This document shows, piece after piece, positions 17,818 through 25,403 of a stretch of 64,000 nucleotides of DNA. Both the position numbers and the translations under genes were made by a program. The DNA is from Streptomyces abyssomicinicus. Lineage in GTDB: Bacteria; Actinomycetota; Actinomycetes; Streptomycetales; Streptomycetaceae. Where the stretch lies: contig NZ_BBZI01000005.1 in NCBI RefSeq assembly GCF_008974245.1, positions 1,288,751 through 1,352,750 on the forward strand, given 5' to 3'. Positions within the stretch are counted from its first letter, which is position 1. The number at the start of each line of letters is the position of its first letter. The notes under the pieces are model-generated. The model was not told the DNA's origin. It searched no databases and worked only from the letters and a program-made list of their open reading frames with translations.

Positions 17818-19087
17818 TGTCGCGGAAACCGTCGTGCTTGGTCAGGTACTTGGCCACGTACGGGCAGATCGGGACGAGGTGCATCCCGCTGCTCCGCACG
17901 TGGTTGAGCGCCTCGCGGACCAGGACCGAGGCCAGGCCGCGGCCGGCGTAGGCGTCCTCGACCACCGTGTGGAAGAAGACCCGCTGGGCGCCGTGGTCCC
18001 GGAACTCGGTGAAGCCCGCGACCGCGCCCTCCACCAGGATCTCGTAGCGGTGGGCCTCGGCGGCGAGACGGACCTGGGTGGTCTCGTCGGGGGCGGGCGG
18101 GGTCTGGGGCACCGGGTTCCTCCGCGGCTGGAGACGGATGTTGGGCAGGGTGGGCGCGGGCAGCCGGTCGCCGGGGTAGCCCTCGACGACGCCGAACCGG
18201 TCGGAGTGCGCCTCCCACGCGGTCCGGGCCTCGGCGATCTCGTCGTGCGAACGGCCCACGAAATTCCACCACATGACGATCTCCTCGCCGAACGGCGGTC
18301 CGCCCAGCAGGATCACCCTGGCGGACTCGTCGGCGCTCGGATTGGCGATGTCGACGGTGGCGTGGCCCGGCGCCAGGTAGCCGAGTTCCGCGGGCGCGAG
18401 CCGGTTCCCGCCGGGGAAGGTCAGCGCCCCGGTGTCCAGCAGCAGACCGTGCTCGTAGGTCTCGTCCACCGGGAGGCTGACGGTGGCGCCGGGGGCCAGG
18501 ATCAGTTCGGCGCCCAGCAGGGGGGTGAAGGTGGGGACCGGTGACACCGAACCGAGCAGCGCACCAAGGAAGACGCGGGCCTCGCCCGCACCGCCGGGCA
18601 GCGCCACGGGCTCGGGCACGTGGTGGCGGAAGTCGCGTGGCGCGTCGCGGTGTTCGGCCGGCAGCGCCACCCAGAGCTGCACGCCGTGCAGGACCGTGGT
18701 CGACGGCGTGGACACCTCGGTGTGGGCGATGCCGTGCCCGCCGGTCATCAGGTTGATCTCGCCGGGGCGGACCATGGCGTGGCTGCCCAGACTGTCACGG
18801 TGCTCGATCTCACCGGTGAACAGCCAGCTCACCGTCTGGAGTCCGATGTGCGGGTGAGGGGCGACGTCCATGCCGCCGGTCTCGGCGACGTCGTCCGGGC
18901 CGTAGTGGTCGGCGAAGCACCAGGCGCCGATCAGCGAGCGGGCCCGCTGCGGCAGCGTGCGCCGCACGGTCATCGCACGCGGCCCGCCCAGCGGCACCGA
19001 GCGCGGGGTCAGGATCTCCACCGGGGCGGAGGACCCCGGTGAGGACGTGCACAGCACCTCCGGGGGGTGCACCTCGGTGTTGCTCAT
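17759..19087 (-). CDS. pirin-family protein fused to a small GNAT domain
   Basis: A 442-residue bicupin. Residues about 20-310 are pirin, with metal-binding histidines in PHPHIGLQTVSW and MTGGHGIAHTEVS and the pirin C domain ending in ILLGGPPFGEEIVMWWNFV. Residues about 333-442 are a compact acetyltransferase of the CG type (At1g77540/YjdJ-like), with EDAYAGRGLASVLVR for acetyl-CoA and the characteristic CPYV segment. The start is ATG 19087. Pirins can act as quercetinases or redox-sensing cofactors. The fusion suggests a coupled acyl-transfer function, but no substrate can be named. Confidence 0.88.
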   Translation of the reverse strand: MSNTEVHPPEVLCTSSPGSSAPVEILTPRSVPLGGPRAMTVRRTLPQRARSLIGAWCFADHYGPDDVAETGGMDVAPHPHIGLQTVSWLFTGEIEHRDSLGSHAMVRPGEINLMTGGHGIAHTEVSTPSTTVLHGVQLWVALPAEHRDAPRDFRHHVPEPVALPGGAGEARVFLGALLGSVSPVPTFTPLLGAELILAPGATVSLPVDETYEHGLLLDTGALTFPGGNRLAPAELGYLAPGHATVDIANPSADESARVILLGGPPFGEEIVMWWNFVGRSHDEIAEARTAWEAHSDRFGVVEGYPGDRLPAPTLPNIRLQPRRNPVPQTPPAPDETTQVRLAAEAHRYEILVEGAVAGFTEFRDHGAQRVFFHTVVEDAYAGRGLASVLVREALNHVRSSGMHLVPICPYVAKYLTKHDGFRDITDEATPGIRSWLKAELGS

Positions 19088-19211
19088 CTGCCCCGCCTCG
19101 CTTCCGCCCGGTGATCTTCGTGTCCGGCGCCCATCGTATGCCCGGCCCGGCTGGCGGACGGGGCCAGGCTCCCGGACGCTGTGCGGGACACCACGCGTGA
19201 GGAGCACCCCC

Positions 19212-19862
19212 ATGACCAGCACCGTCACGGCCGCGGACCCCGGACGGCCGGCCCTGCGCCCGGCGGGCACCGGGCGACGCGGGCTGGTCACCGCTGCCGT
19301 GACCGGTGCGTTGGCGGGGCTGACGCTGCCCGTGGGCGTGGCCGGGGGCGCGGTAAGCCCGCGCCCGGCCACGCCCACGGGCGGCGAGACCCGCCACGAG
19401 CGGCTGATGCGGCTCGCGATCGAGCAGGGACGGCGCAACCCGTTCTACCCGTTCGGCGCCGTGGTCGCGGACGCGCGCTCGGGTGACCTGCTGGCCGCGG
19501 CGGTCAACGACGCGGCGGCCGACCCGACCCTGCACGGGGAGATCGCGGCGATGCGCGCCTACCTGGCCCGCCACGGGAACGGCGGGTGGGACGCCGTCGC
19601 CCTCTACAGCACCGGCGAACCCTGCGCGATGTGCATGGCGGCGATGGCCTGGGCGGGCGTGGCCCAGGTGGTCTGGGGCAGCTCGATCCCCACCCTGCGC
19701 CGCACCGGCATCCCGCAGATCTCCCTGCGCGCCCACGAGGTGGCCCGGTCCTCGGGCACCTTCCACCGGCCCGGGCTGCTGCTCGGCGGCGTCCTCGAGG
19801 CCGAGACGGACGCGCTCTTCGAGGAGGCCCGGCGCCGCCGCGAGACAGCGGCGCGGCGCTGA
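19212..19862 (+). CDS. nucleoside deaminase with an export signal
   Basis: A 216-residue member of the cytidine/guanine deaminase superfamily. The zinc site is complete: His108-x-Glu110 in LHGEIAAM and PCAMC (Cys138, Cys141). The fold resembles tRNA-adenosine/guanine deaminases. Unusually, the first ~48 residues form an apparent signal: GRRGLVTAAV, then a hydrophobic Ala/Gly/Leu core to VAGGAV, with a twin-arginine-like pair. ATG 19212 is preceded by GAGGAG, so the extension is probably translated. It would place the enzyme outside the membrane. Divergent from the pirin fusion. Confidence 0.85.
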   Translation: MTSTVTAADPGRPALRPAGTGRRGLVTAAVTGALAGLTLPVGVAGGAVSPRPATPTGGETRHERLMRLAIEQGRRNPFYPFGAVVADARSGDLLAAAVNDAAADPTLHGEIAAMRAYLARHGNGGWDAVALYSTGEPCAMCMAAMAWAGVAQVVWGSSIPTLRRTGIPQISLRAHEVARSSGTFHRPGLLLGGVLEAETDALFEEARRRRETAARR

Positions 19863-19886
19863 CCTCCCCACTCCACAAGGCCTCGG

Positions 19887-19910
19887 CCGGCCCGGGAACC
19901 TCCGGGCCGG
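19887..19910. terminator. hairpin between deaminase and TetR genes
   Basis: A 9-bp perfect stem (19887-19895 with 19902-19910) and 6-nt loop lies in the convergent gap. Short but GC-only. Confidence 0.55.
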
Positions 19911-19944
19911 TGCCGGATCGGGGGGTTCCGGGGATCTCGTCCCG

Positions 19945-20526
19945 TCAGCCCTCCGCGGCCAGGCACCGGTGCACCAGCTCGAGGGCACGTCTCGTCACGG
20001 CCTCGAGAGGAGCGCCGTGCTCGACGGAGGACAGTGCGGAGTGCAGCATGCCCGCGATCATGTCCGCGGTGAGTTCGGGGTCGGGCACGCCGATCTCCGC
20101 CACGGCGGCCCGGAAGGGGGCGACCTGCCGCAGGTGGAGCTCCATCAGCCGTTCCTGGCAGGCGGGATGGAGCTCCGCGCCCATGAGCGCGGCGGCGGGC
20201 CGGTGGGCGCCCTCCGCGCCCAGTCGCAGACTTTCCCTGAAGTAGGCCTCCACGCGTTCCACCGGACCGGTCGCGTCCGCCATCGCACGGGCGAGGGCCT
20301 CGTCGGACCGGCGGAAGGCCTCCTCGACGATGGTCGCCAGGAGGGCCGCCGACGAGTCGAAGTACTGGTACACGCTGGAGCGGGCCAGGCCCGCGCGGGC
20401 GCCGACCGCCGCGGGGGTCACGGCGGCGGCGCCCTCGCTCACCAGGATGTCGATGGCTGCCTGGATCAGCGCCTCGCGCTGGCGGGCGCGGTGCTCGGCG
20501 ACGGTGGCGGCGTTGATCTTGGGCAT
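19945..20526 (-). CDS. TetR-family repressor of the adjacent ABC exporter
   Basis: A 193-residue TetR protein. The N-terminal HTH is at about 20-65 (VGARAGLARSSVYQYFDSS); the C-terminal ligand domain is divergent, as usual. It is the last gene of the permease-ATPase-TetR operon, 59 bp after the ATPase, so it is most likely autoregulated through the duplicate palindromes at 22500-22545. The ligand is unknown. The start is ATG 20526 (MPKINAATV). Confidence 0.92.
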   Translation of the reverse strand: MPKINAATVAEHRARQREALIQAAIDILVSEGAAAVTPAAVGARAGLARSSVYQYFDSSAALLATIVEEAFRRSDEALARAMADATGPVERVEAYFRESLRLGAEGAHRPAAALMGAELHPACQERLMELHLRQVAPFRAAVAEIGVPDPELTADMIAGMLHSALSSVEHGAPLEAVTRRALELVHRCLAAEG

Positions 20527-20585
20527 GCGGGCGGACTCCGGGATGGTGAACGGTCCGGATCTCGCGAGACGGCCCGCCGCCCCGG

Positions 20586-21299
20586 TCAGGACAGGCGGCC
20601 GTCGACCATCTCGTACACCCGGTCGGCATGGTCCATTATCGCCAGGTCGTGGGTGACCATGACCGTCGCCGTCCCGTGCTCGCGGGTCTGTTCGGCGATC
20701 AGCCGCACGGCCTCGGCCGAACGGGCCCGGTCCAGCGCCGAGGTGGGTTCGTCGACCAGGAGCACCGCGGGGGAGGTCGTCAGCGCGCGCGCCAGGCCCG
20801 CGCGCTGACGCTCGCCCCCGGAGAGCTGGTGCGGCCGGGAGCCGGCGCGGTGCGAGAGGCCGACCGCCTCGATGAGCTCGTCCGCCCGTGCACGGGCCGC
20901 CGCGTCGAGCCGCCCGTCGATGTGCAGCGGCAGCAGCAGTTGTTCCCGCACGGTCAGCGAACTCAGCAGGTTCGACTGCTGGAAGACGAAGCCGATGTGC
21001 CGGCGGCGTGCCTCGGTGCGCCGTTTGTCCGGGAGGGCCGTCAGCTCGGCGCCGGCCACGGCGACGGTCCCGGACGAGGGCCTCTGCAGACCGCCGGCGA
21101 CGGCGAGGAGACTGGACTTGCCCGAGCCGGAGGGGCCGACGACGGCGGCGAACTCCCCGGGGGCGACCCACAGGGTCACGTGGTCGAGGGCGGTGACGGC
21201 CGTGTCGCCGTCGCCGTGGACCAGCGTGACGTCGAGCAGGCGCAGGCCGGCGGCCGTGGCGTCCGGAGCAGCGGTGGCGTCGGGGGCGGGGACGGTCAT
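20586..21299 (-). CDS. ABC transporter ATPase (MacB/LolD type)
   Basis: A 237-residue ATPase with Walker A GPSGSGKSS, Q-loop VFQQSNLL, signature LSGGERQRAGLARAL, Walker B VLLVDEPTSALD and H-loop THDLA. It belongs to the LolD/MacB/FtsE-type group that pairs with FtsX-like permeases. Its ATG overlaps the permease stop by 4 bp. It energises export or periplasmic-type mechanotransmission by the neighbouring permease, which is frameshifted here. Confidence 0.93.
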   Translation of the reverse strand: MTVPAPDATAAPDATAAGLRLLDVTLVHGDGDTAVTALDHVTLWVAPGEFAAVVGPSGSGKSSLLAVAGGLQRPSSGTVAVAGAELTALPDKRRTEARRRHIGFVFQQSNLLSSLTVREQLLLPLHIDGRLDAAARARADELIEAVGLSHRAGSRPHQLSGGERQRAGLARALTTSPAVLLVDEPTSALDRARSAEAVRLIAEQTREHGTATVMVTHDLAIMDHADRVYEMVDGRLS

Positions 21300-22434
21300 C
21301 GGGTGGCTCCCAGGGCGATCAGAGGGTCGACGGCGGTGATGCGGCGTACAGCGACGGCGGCGCCCGCGGCTCCGAGGCCGATCAGGAGCCCGGCGGAGGT
21401 GGCGACGGCGGAGGCGGAGAGGGAGAACGGCGCCTTGCCGGTCATCGCGCTTCCCAGGGCCAGTCCGACGGCCGTGCCCGCCGCCGTGGCGGTCACCAGG
21501 ACCACGACGACCTGGGCGAGGGCGTCGCGCAGGATGTACCGCGTGGGCGCGCCGAGCGCCTTCAGCAGGGCGATCTCGGCCTTGCGCTGCACGGTCCACA
21601 CGGTGAAGAACGCACCGATGACGAGCGCCGAGATGGCGTACAGGAAGCCCTTGATCAACGCCATGGTGCTCGACTCCGCCGCGTAGCCGGGTGAGGCGTC
21701 GAAGGCCGTCTCCTTGGTGTCGGCGCGCGTGCCGGTCGCCTTCTGCACCGCGGTCACGTCGGCGTCCGGCTCCAGGGTCAGCGCCACGGCGGTGGCCTGC
21801 TCGCCCGCGGCCTCGGGAAGTTCCCCGGGCAGGCCGTAGTGCAGGTGGCGCCAGGTGCCGAGGTCCGCGTACACCACGCCGATGTGGCCGTAGGACACGG
21901 GCTCGTCGACCAGGCCGACGACCTCCAGGCGCACCTCGCTCCGGTCCGCGGTCAGCACGTCCCCGACCCGGACGCCCAGGTCGGCGATCTCCCGGGTGAT
22001 GACGATGCCCCCCCGCCGTCCGCCAAGGATCTCCCCTCGGTGGGCCTCGGCGCCATGGAGGAGTCCGGCGCCATGCCGAACACCGCCAGGTTGACCTGCT
22101 CGCCCTCCTCCGCGCCCGCGGTCACCTGGGCGTTGACGAGGGTGTTGCCGAACGGCTCCGCCCGCTCCACCCCGGGGACCTCGGACCATGCCGCCCAGTC
22201 CTCGGACTCCACGGACGAACGGGAGAACTGCTCGCTGGTCGCCTTCGCGTCGAAGGCCAGGTGGGACACGGGCAGGGCGCGCAGACCGGAGATGCCGGCG
22301 TCGGCCAGTCCGGAGGCCAGTCCGGACAGCAGGACGCCGAGCACGGCGATCAGCGCGACCACGGCCCCCATCAGGAGGAAACGACCGCGGGCGAAGCGCA
22401 GGTCGCGTAGGGCGAGGAACACAGGAATCTCCAC
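21296..22434 (-). pseudogene. FtsX-like ABC permease interrupted by a frameshift
   Basis: The N-terminal half (GTG 22434 to about 22015) has one transmembrane segment (FLLMGAVVALIAVLGVLL) and the start of a MacB-type extracytoplasmic domain ending in GRSLADGGG. The remaining domain (GIVITREIADLGV...) and three C-terminal membrane segments continue in another frame to the stop at 21296. The switch falls in a run of seven C (seven G in the coding strand) at 22008-22014. Adding one G gives an uninterrupted 379-residue permease. It may be a real mutation, a phase-variable tract, transcriptional slippage or a sequencing error. No clear Shine-Dalgarno precedes GTG 22434. Confidence 0.85.
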
Positions 22435-22499
22435 GGAGCAGGAGGCCAAGGGCAGCACTGGGCCACGGCAGGGCACAGCGGCACTTTGCCGAAATTTGA

Positions 22500-22545
22500 C
22501 GACAGCAGTGTCAGCATCATAGACGCTTTCTCGACACTGCTGTCG
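22500..22545 (-). promoter_or_regulatory. promoter flanked by two TetR-type operators
   Basis: Two 12-bp palindromic sites, GACA-GCAG-TGTC (22501-22512) and GACA-CTGC-TGTC (22533-22544), are themselves inverted copies (13-bp arms, 20-bp spacer). On the minus strand a TATGAT -10 box (22521-22516) lies between them. A GACAGC -35 (22544-22539) sits in the upstream site with 17-bp spacing, and the downstream site covers the predicted transcription start. Repressor binding to either site would block the permease-ATPase-TetR operon. Confidence 0.75.
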
Positions 22546-22577
22546 GCAACCTGTCGTCCGCCCGTCCCGGGCCCGCC

Positions 22578-25184
22578 TCACGGCAGGATCTCGACGTACC
22601 CCTCGGTTCCGTGCACGCGGATGCGCTGCCCGTCCCTGATCAGCCGGGTGGCCCGCTCCACGGCGACCACGGCCGGCAGCCCGTACTCGCGGGCGATCAC
22701 CGCGCCGTGGGTCATCAGGCCCCCCACCTCCGTCACGAGACCCGCGATCCCGACGAACAGCGGCGACCAGCTGGGGTCGGTGAAGGCCGTGACCAGGATG
22801 TCGCCCGCGGCGAGATCGGCGTCCGCCATGTCGAGGACGACACGCGCCCGCCCCTCGACGGTCCCGGTGGACACCGGCAGGCCGACCAGGGCGCCGGCCG
22901 GGACGTCGTCGCGCCGGTAGGCCCCGGTGACCGCCTCGCCGTCCGAGGTCAGCACCCGAGGCGGGGTGAGCGCGTGGTACGACCGGAACGCCTCCTTGCG
23001 CCGCCGCACCAGCTCCTCGTCCACCCGGTGGGTGCGCACGGCGTCGTGGAACTCCTGGAACGTGAGGTGGAAGACGTCCTCCCGTTCGGGCAGCACGCCG
23101 GCCCGCACCAGCCGCCCGGCCTCCGCCATCAGGGCCCGCTTGTAGAGGAAGTAGCGGCTGACGATGTCGTACTTGGGATACTCCCGGTACCCGATGAAGG
23201 TCCTGACCCGGTCGATCATCCGCTTCGTCTCCTCGGCCCTGCGGTCACCGTCCGGCAGGCGCCGCAGGCGCGCGAGGACCTCCTGCTCCTTGTGCAGGGC
23301 CCTCAGCCGCCCTTCCTCGAAGCGCCGCCCGGCGGCGCCGGGAGCGAAGTTCCGGACGTTGTCGAGCAGCGCGGGCACCAGCGTGGCGGGTCGCTCGCGC
23401 CACCGCGGCCTGGTGATGTCGATCTCGCCGGCGCAGCGCATGCCGAACCGGTCGAGGTAGGCGTCCAGGGCGTCGCGCGCCGCGGTACCGCCCGGGAGCT
23501 TCGCCAGCTCGTCCAGGAAGTCCTCGTCCCCCACGCCCCGCAGGAAGGACACCACCTCCGGGTGCGGGCGGACCATGTCCGCGACGTCGAGCAGCGCCAG
23601 ACCCATCTCCGAGGTGATGTTGTCGGGGGCCGACAGGGTCAGGGTGTCGGCCACGTTCTTCTCGCCCAGCCACTCCCGCAGCGTGTCGTTGAGCCACCGC
23701 GTGGCGTCCATCCCCGCCATGAGCGCCTGATGGCTCAGCGGGTCACCGAGGACCCGCTTGTGCTCCTCGAACGCCTCCAGCAGGAAGTCGAACAGGGCGG
23801 GCCCGCTCTTCGTCCGGAGGTCGCGCTCCAGAGCCGCGCGGGACGCCTCGCTGCGACCGATCAGCTCGGCCACCACCGCCGGATCGGTCGCGATCGGAGC
23901 GGGCGGCACGGGCGGTGCGCCGGCCGGCGGTCCCGCGGGCGGCGCGTCCGGGAGCGACGGCACGAAGTCGTCCCGCTCGAGGACGGTCTCCAGGGCGTCC
24001 CTGATCAGGGGGTCACCGGTCCCCATGGCCTCCAGCAGGGCGGCGCGGCCCGCCGGAGAGGCCAGCCGCCGGGTGACGTCGACGAACAGCCTTCCGCCGG
24101 CCTCCGTCATCGGCACCATGGCCGTCATCCGCCACATGGAGTGCCCCAGCGCCCTCATCGGGTCGGTCATCATCTGCCCGTGACCGACCGAGACGTAGAC
24201 GCGGTTCTCCCGGTCACCGGCCTCGGGGACGGGGAACAGTGTGGTGACCGGCCGGCTCTGCACGATGTGGAAGCCGTCGTCGGCCAGGCACCATTCGATG
24301 TCCTGGGGGCGGCCGAAGTACGCCTCGACGCGCCGTCCGAGTGCCACCAGGCGCACCGCCTGCGCGTCCGTCAGGGCCGGCTCCTCCTGCCGCCCGGGAT
24401 CGATCCCGGCCTCCCGCGTGCCGCCCCCCGGCAGGGCGTGCACGGCACGGCGCTTGGCGTTGACCGTCCTGGCGACGACCTCGCCGTCGCGGACCGTGAA
24501 GACGTCCGGGTTCACCAGACCGGAGACCAGGGCCTCACCGAGGCCGAACCCCGCGTCCACGACGGCGGTCCTCCGGTTCCCCGTGACGGGGTCGGCCGTG
24601 AACAGGACGCCGGACGCACGCGGGACGACCATCCGCTGCACGACCACCGCCATGTGGACCGCGCGGTCGTCGACGCCGTTGCGCCGACGGTAGGTCACGG
24701 CCCGCTCGGTGAACAGCGAGGCCCAGCAGCGGACGACGTGCCGCAGGACCGCCGCCGGCCCCACGACGTTCAGGTACGTGTCCTGCTGGCCGGCGAAGGA
24801 CGCCGTCGGCAGGTCCTCCGCCGTCGCGCTGGACCGGACGGCGTAGGCGGCCCGGTCCCCGTACCGGACGAGCGCGCGGGTGATCTCCGCCGCGACGTCG
24901 TCCGGGACCGCGACCCTCTCGATGCTCCCGCGGATCTCCTCGGCGAGGGCCCTGACCGCGTCCCGGTCCGCCGGGTCCACCCGTGACAGCCGGGCGATCC
25001 GCTCGCCGATCGACGGCTCCCGCGCCATGACCCGCCGGAAGACGTCCGTCGTGACGCAGAAGCCGTCCGGCACACGGACGCCCTCGATCCGTGTCAGCGC
25101 GCCCAGGTGCGCGCCCTTGCCACCGACGACGGGCACCTGCGCCGCGTCGACGGCCCGTAGATCCAGCACGTACTGTCCGGTCAC
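22578..25184 (-). CDS. rph: rifampin phosphotransferase
   Basis: An 868-residue RPH, related to PEP synthase, which transfers the beta-phosphate of ATP to the ansa-bridge hydroxyl of rifamycins and inactivates them. The ATP-grasp domain is at about 1-315 (GGKGAHLG; YAVRSSATAEDLPTASFAGQ region; DIEWCLADDGFHIVQSRPVTT). The rifampin-binding domain is at about 325-755. The swivelling phosphohistidine domain holds His826 in GGLMTHGAVIAREYG, at the position of the catalytic His825 of the Listeria enzyme as I recall it. The start is GTG 25184, preceded by GGAGGTG. The upstream RAE makes the assignment stronger. The next promoter downstream belongs to the TetR/ABC operon. Confidence 0.95.
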   Translation of the reverse strand: MTGQYVLDLRAVDAAQVPVVGGKGAHLGALTRIEGVRVPDGFCVTTDVFRRVMAREPSIGERIARLSRVDPADRDAVRALAEEIRGSIERVAVPDDVAAEITRALVRYGDRAAYAVRSSATAEDLPTASFAGQQDTYLNVVGPAAVLRHVVRCWASLFTERAVTYRRRNGVDDRAVHMAVVVQRMVVPRASGVLFTADPVTGNRRTAVVDAGFGLGEALVSGLVNPDVFTVRDGEVVARTVNAKRRAVHALPGGGTREAGIDPGRQEEPALTDAQAVRLVALGRRVEAYFGRPQDIEWCLADDGFHIVQSRPVTTLFPVPEAGDRENRVYVSVGHGQMMTDPMRALGHSMWRMTAMVPMTEAGGRLFVDVTRRLASPAGRAALLEAMGTGDPLIRDALETVLERDDFVPSLPDAPPAGPPAGAPPVPPAPIATDPAVVAELIGRSEASRAALERDLRTKSGPALFDFLLEAFEEHKRVLGDPLSHQALMAGMDATRWLNDTLREWLGEKNVADTLTLSAPDNITSEMGLALLDVADMVRPHPEVVSFLRGVGDEDFLDELAKLPGGTAARDALDAYLDRFGMRCAGEIDITRPRWRERPATLVPALLDNVRNFAPGAAGRRFEEGRLRALHKEQEVLARLRRLPDGDRRAEETKRMIDRVRTFIGYREYPKYDIVSRYFLYKRALMAEAGRLVRAGVLPEREDVFHLTFQEFHDAVRTHRVDEELVRRRKEAFRSYHALTPPRVLTSDGEAVTGAYRRDDVPAGALVGLPVSTGTVEGRARVVLDMADADLAAGDILVTAFTDPSWSPLFVGIAGLVTEVGGLMTHGAVIAREYGLPAVVAVERATRLIRDGQRIRVHGTEGYVEILP

Positions 25185-25240
25185 TGCGACACCTCCGGAA
25201 CCGCCGCGCCCCGCACGGCGGTTGTCGATCGAATCACCGG

Positions 25241-25271
25241 ATTCTGCGGCCTCACCCGGGCCTTGCGGCAA
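25241..25271 (-). promoter_or_regulatory. putative rph promoter
   Basis: On the minus strand TTGCCG (25271-25266) is followed after 19 bp by CAGAAT (25246-25241). The -35 box lies inside the RAE. The predicted transcript would have a ~50-nt leader carrying the GGAGGTG of rph. The spacer is slightly long, so this is a moderate call. Confidence 0.5.
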
Positions 25272-25276
25272 GCCCC
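25258..25276. promoter_or_regulatory. rifamycin-associated element (RAE)
   Basis: The 19-bp GGGCCTTGCGGCAAGCCCC has CTTGC/GCAAG arms around a central G, plus outer GGG/CCC. On the minus strand it differs at one base from the RAE inverted repeat reported upstream of rifampin-inactivating genes in actinomycetes (as I remember the published sequence). It sits 74 bp upstream of rph. Confidence 0.85.
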
Positions 25277-25291
25277 CGGGTGCGCTATACG
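25263..25291 (+). promoter_or_regulatory. putative divergent promoter overlapping the RAE
   Basis: On the plus strand TTGCGG (25263-25268) is spaced by exactly 17 bp from TATACG (25286-25291). The -35 box is the other face of the RAE palindrome. The predicted start falls at about 25298, on an ATG and just before a hairpin. Confidence 0.5.
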
Positions 25292-25299
25292 TTGAGCAT

Positions 25300-25323
25300 G
25301 GCAAGGAGACCGCTCTCCTTGCC
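25300..25323 (+). terminator. attenuator-like hairpin downstream of the divergent promoter
   Basis: GGCAAGGAGA-CCGC-TCTCCTTGCC forms a perfect 10-bp stem with a tetraloop followed by TTTCCCTTT, a U-richer tail than is usual here. It begins within a few bases of the predicted plus-strand transcript start, ahead of the gene at 25404. A leader ATG at 25298 runs through it in another frame. Confidence 0.5.
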
Positions 25324-25403
25324 TTTCCCTTTGCCCTCGCCGCCCGGCGCGGACCTCGCACCACACGGATGCCGGGCAGAGCTCCCCGAGGCGGAAGGGC
25401 GAC

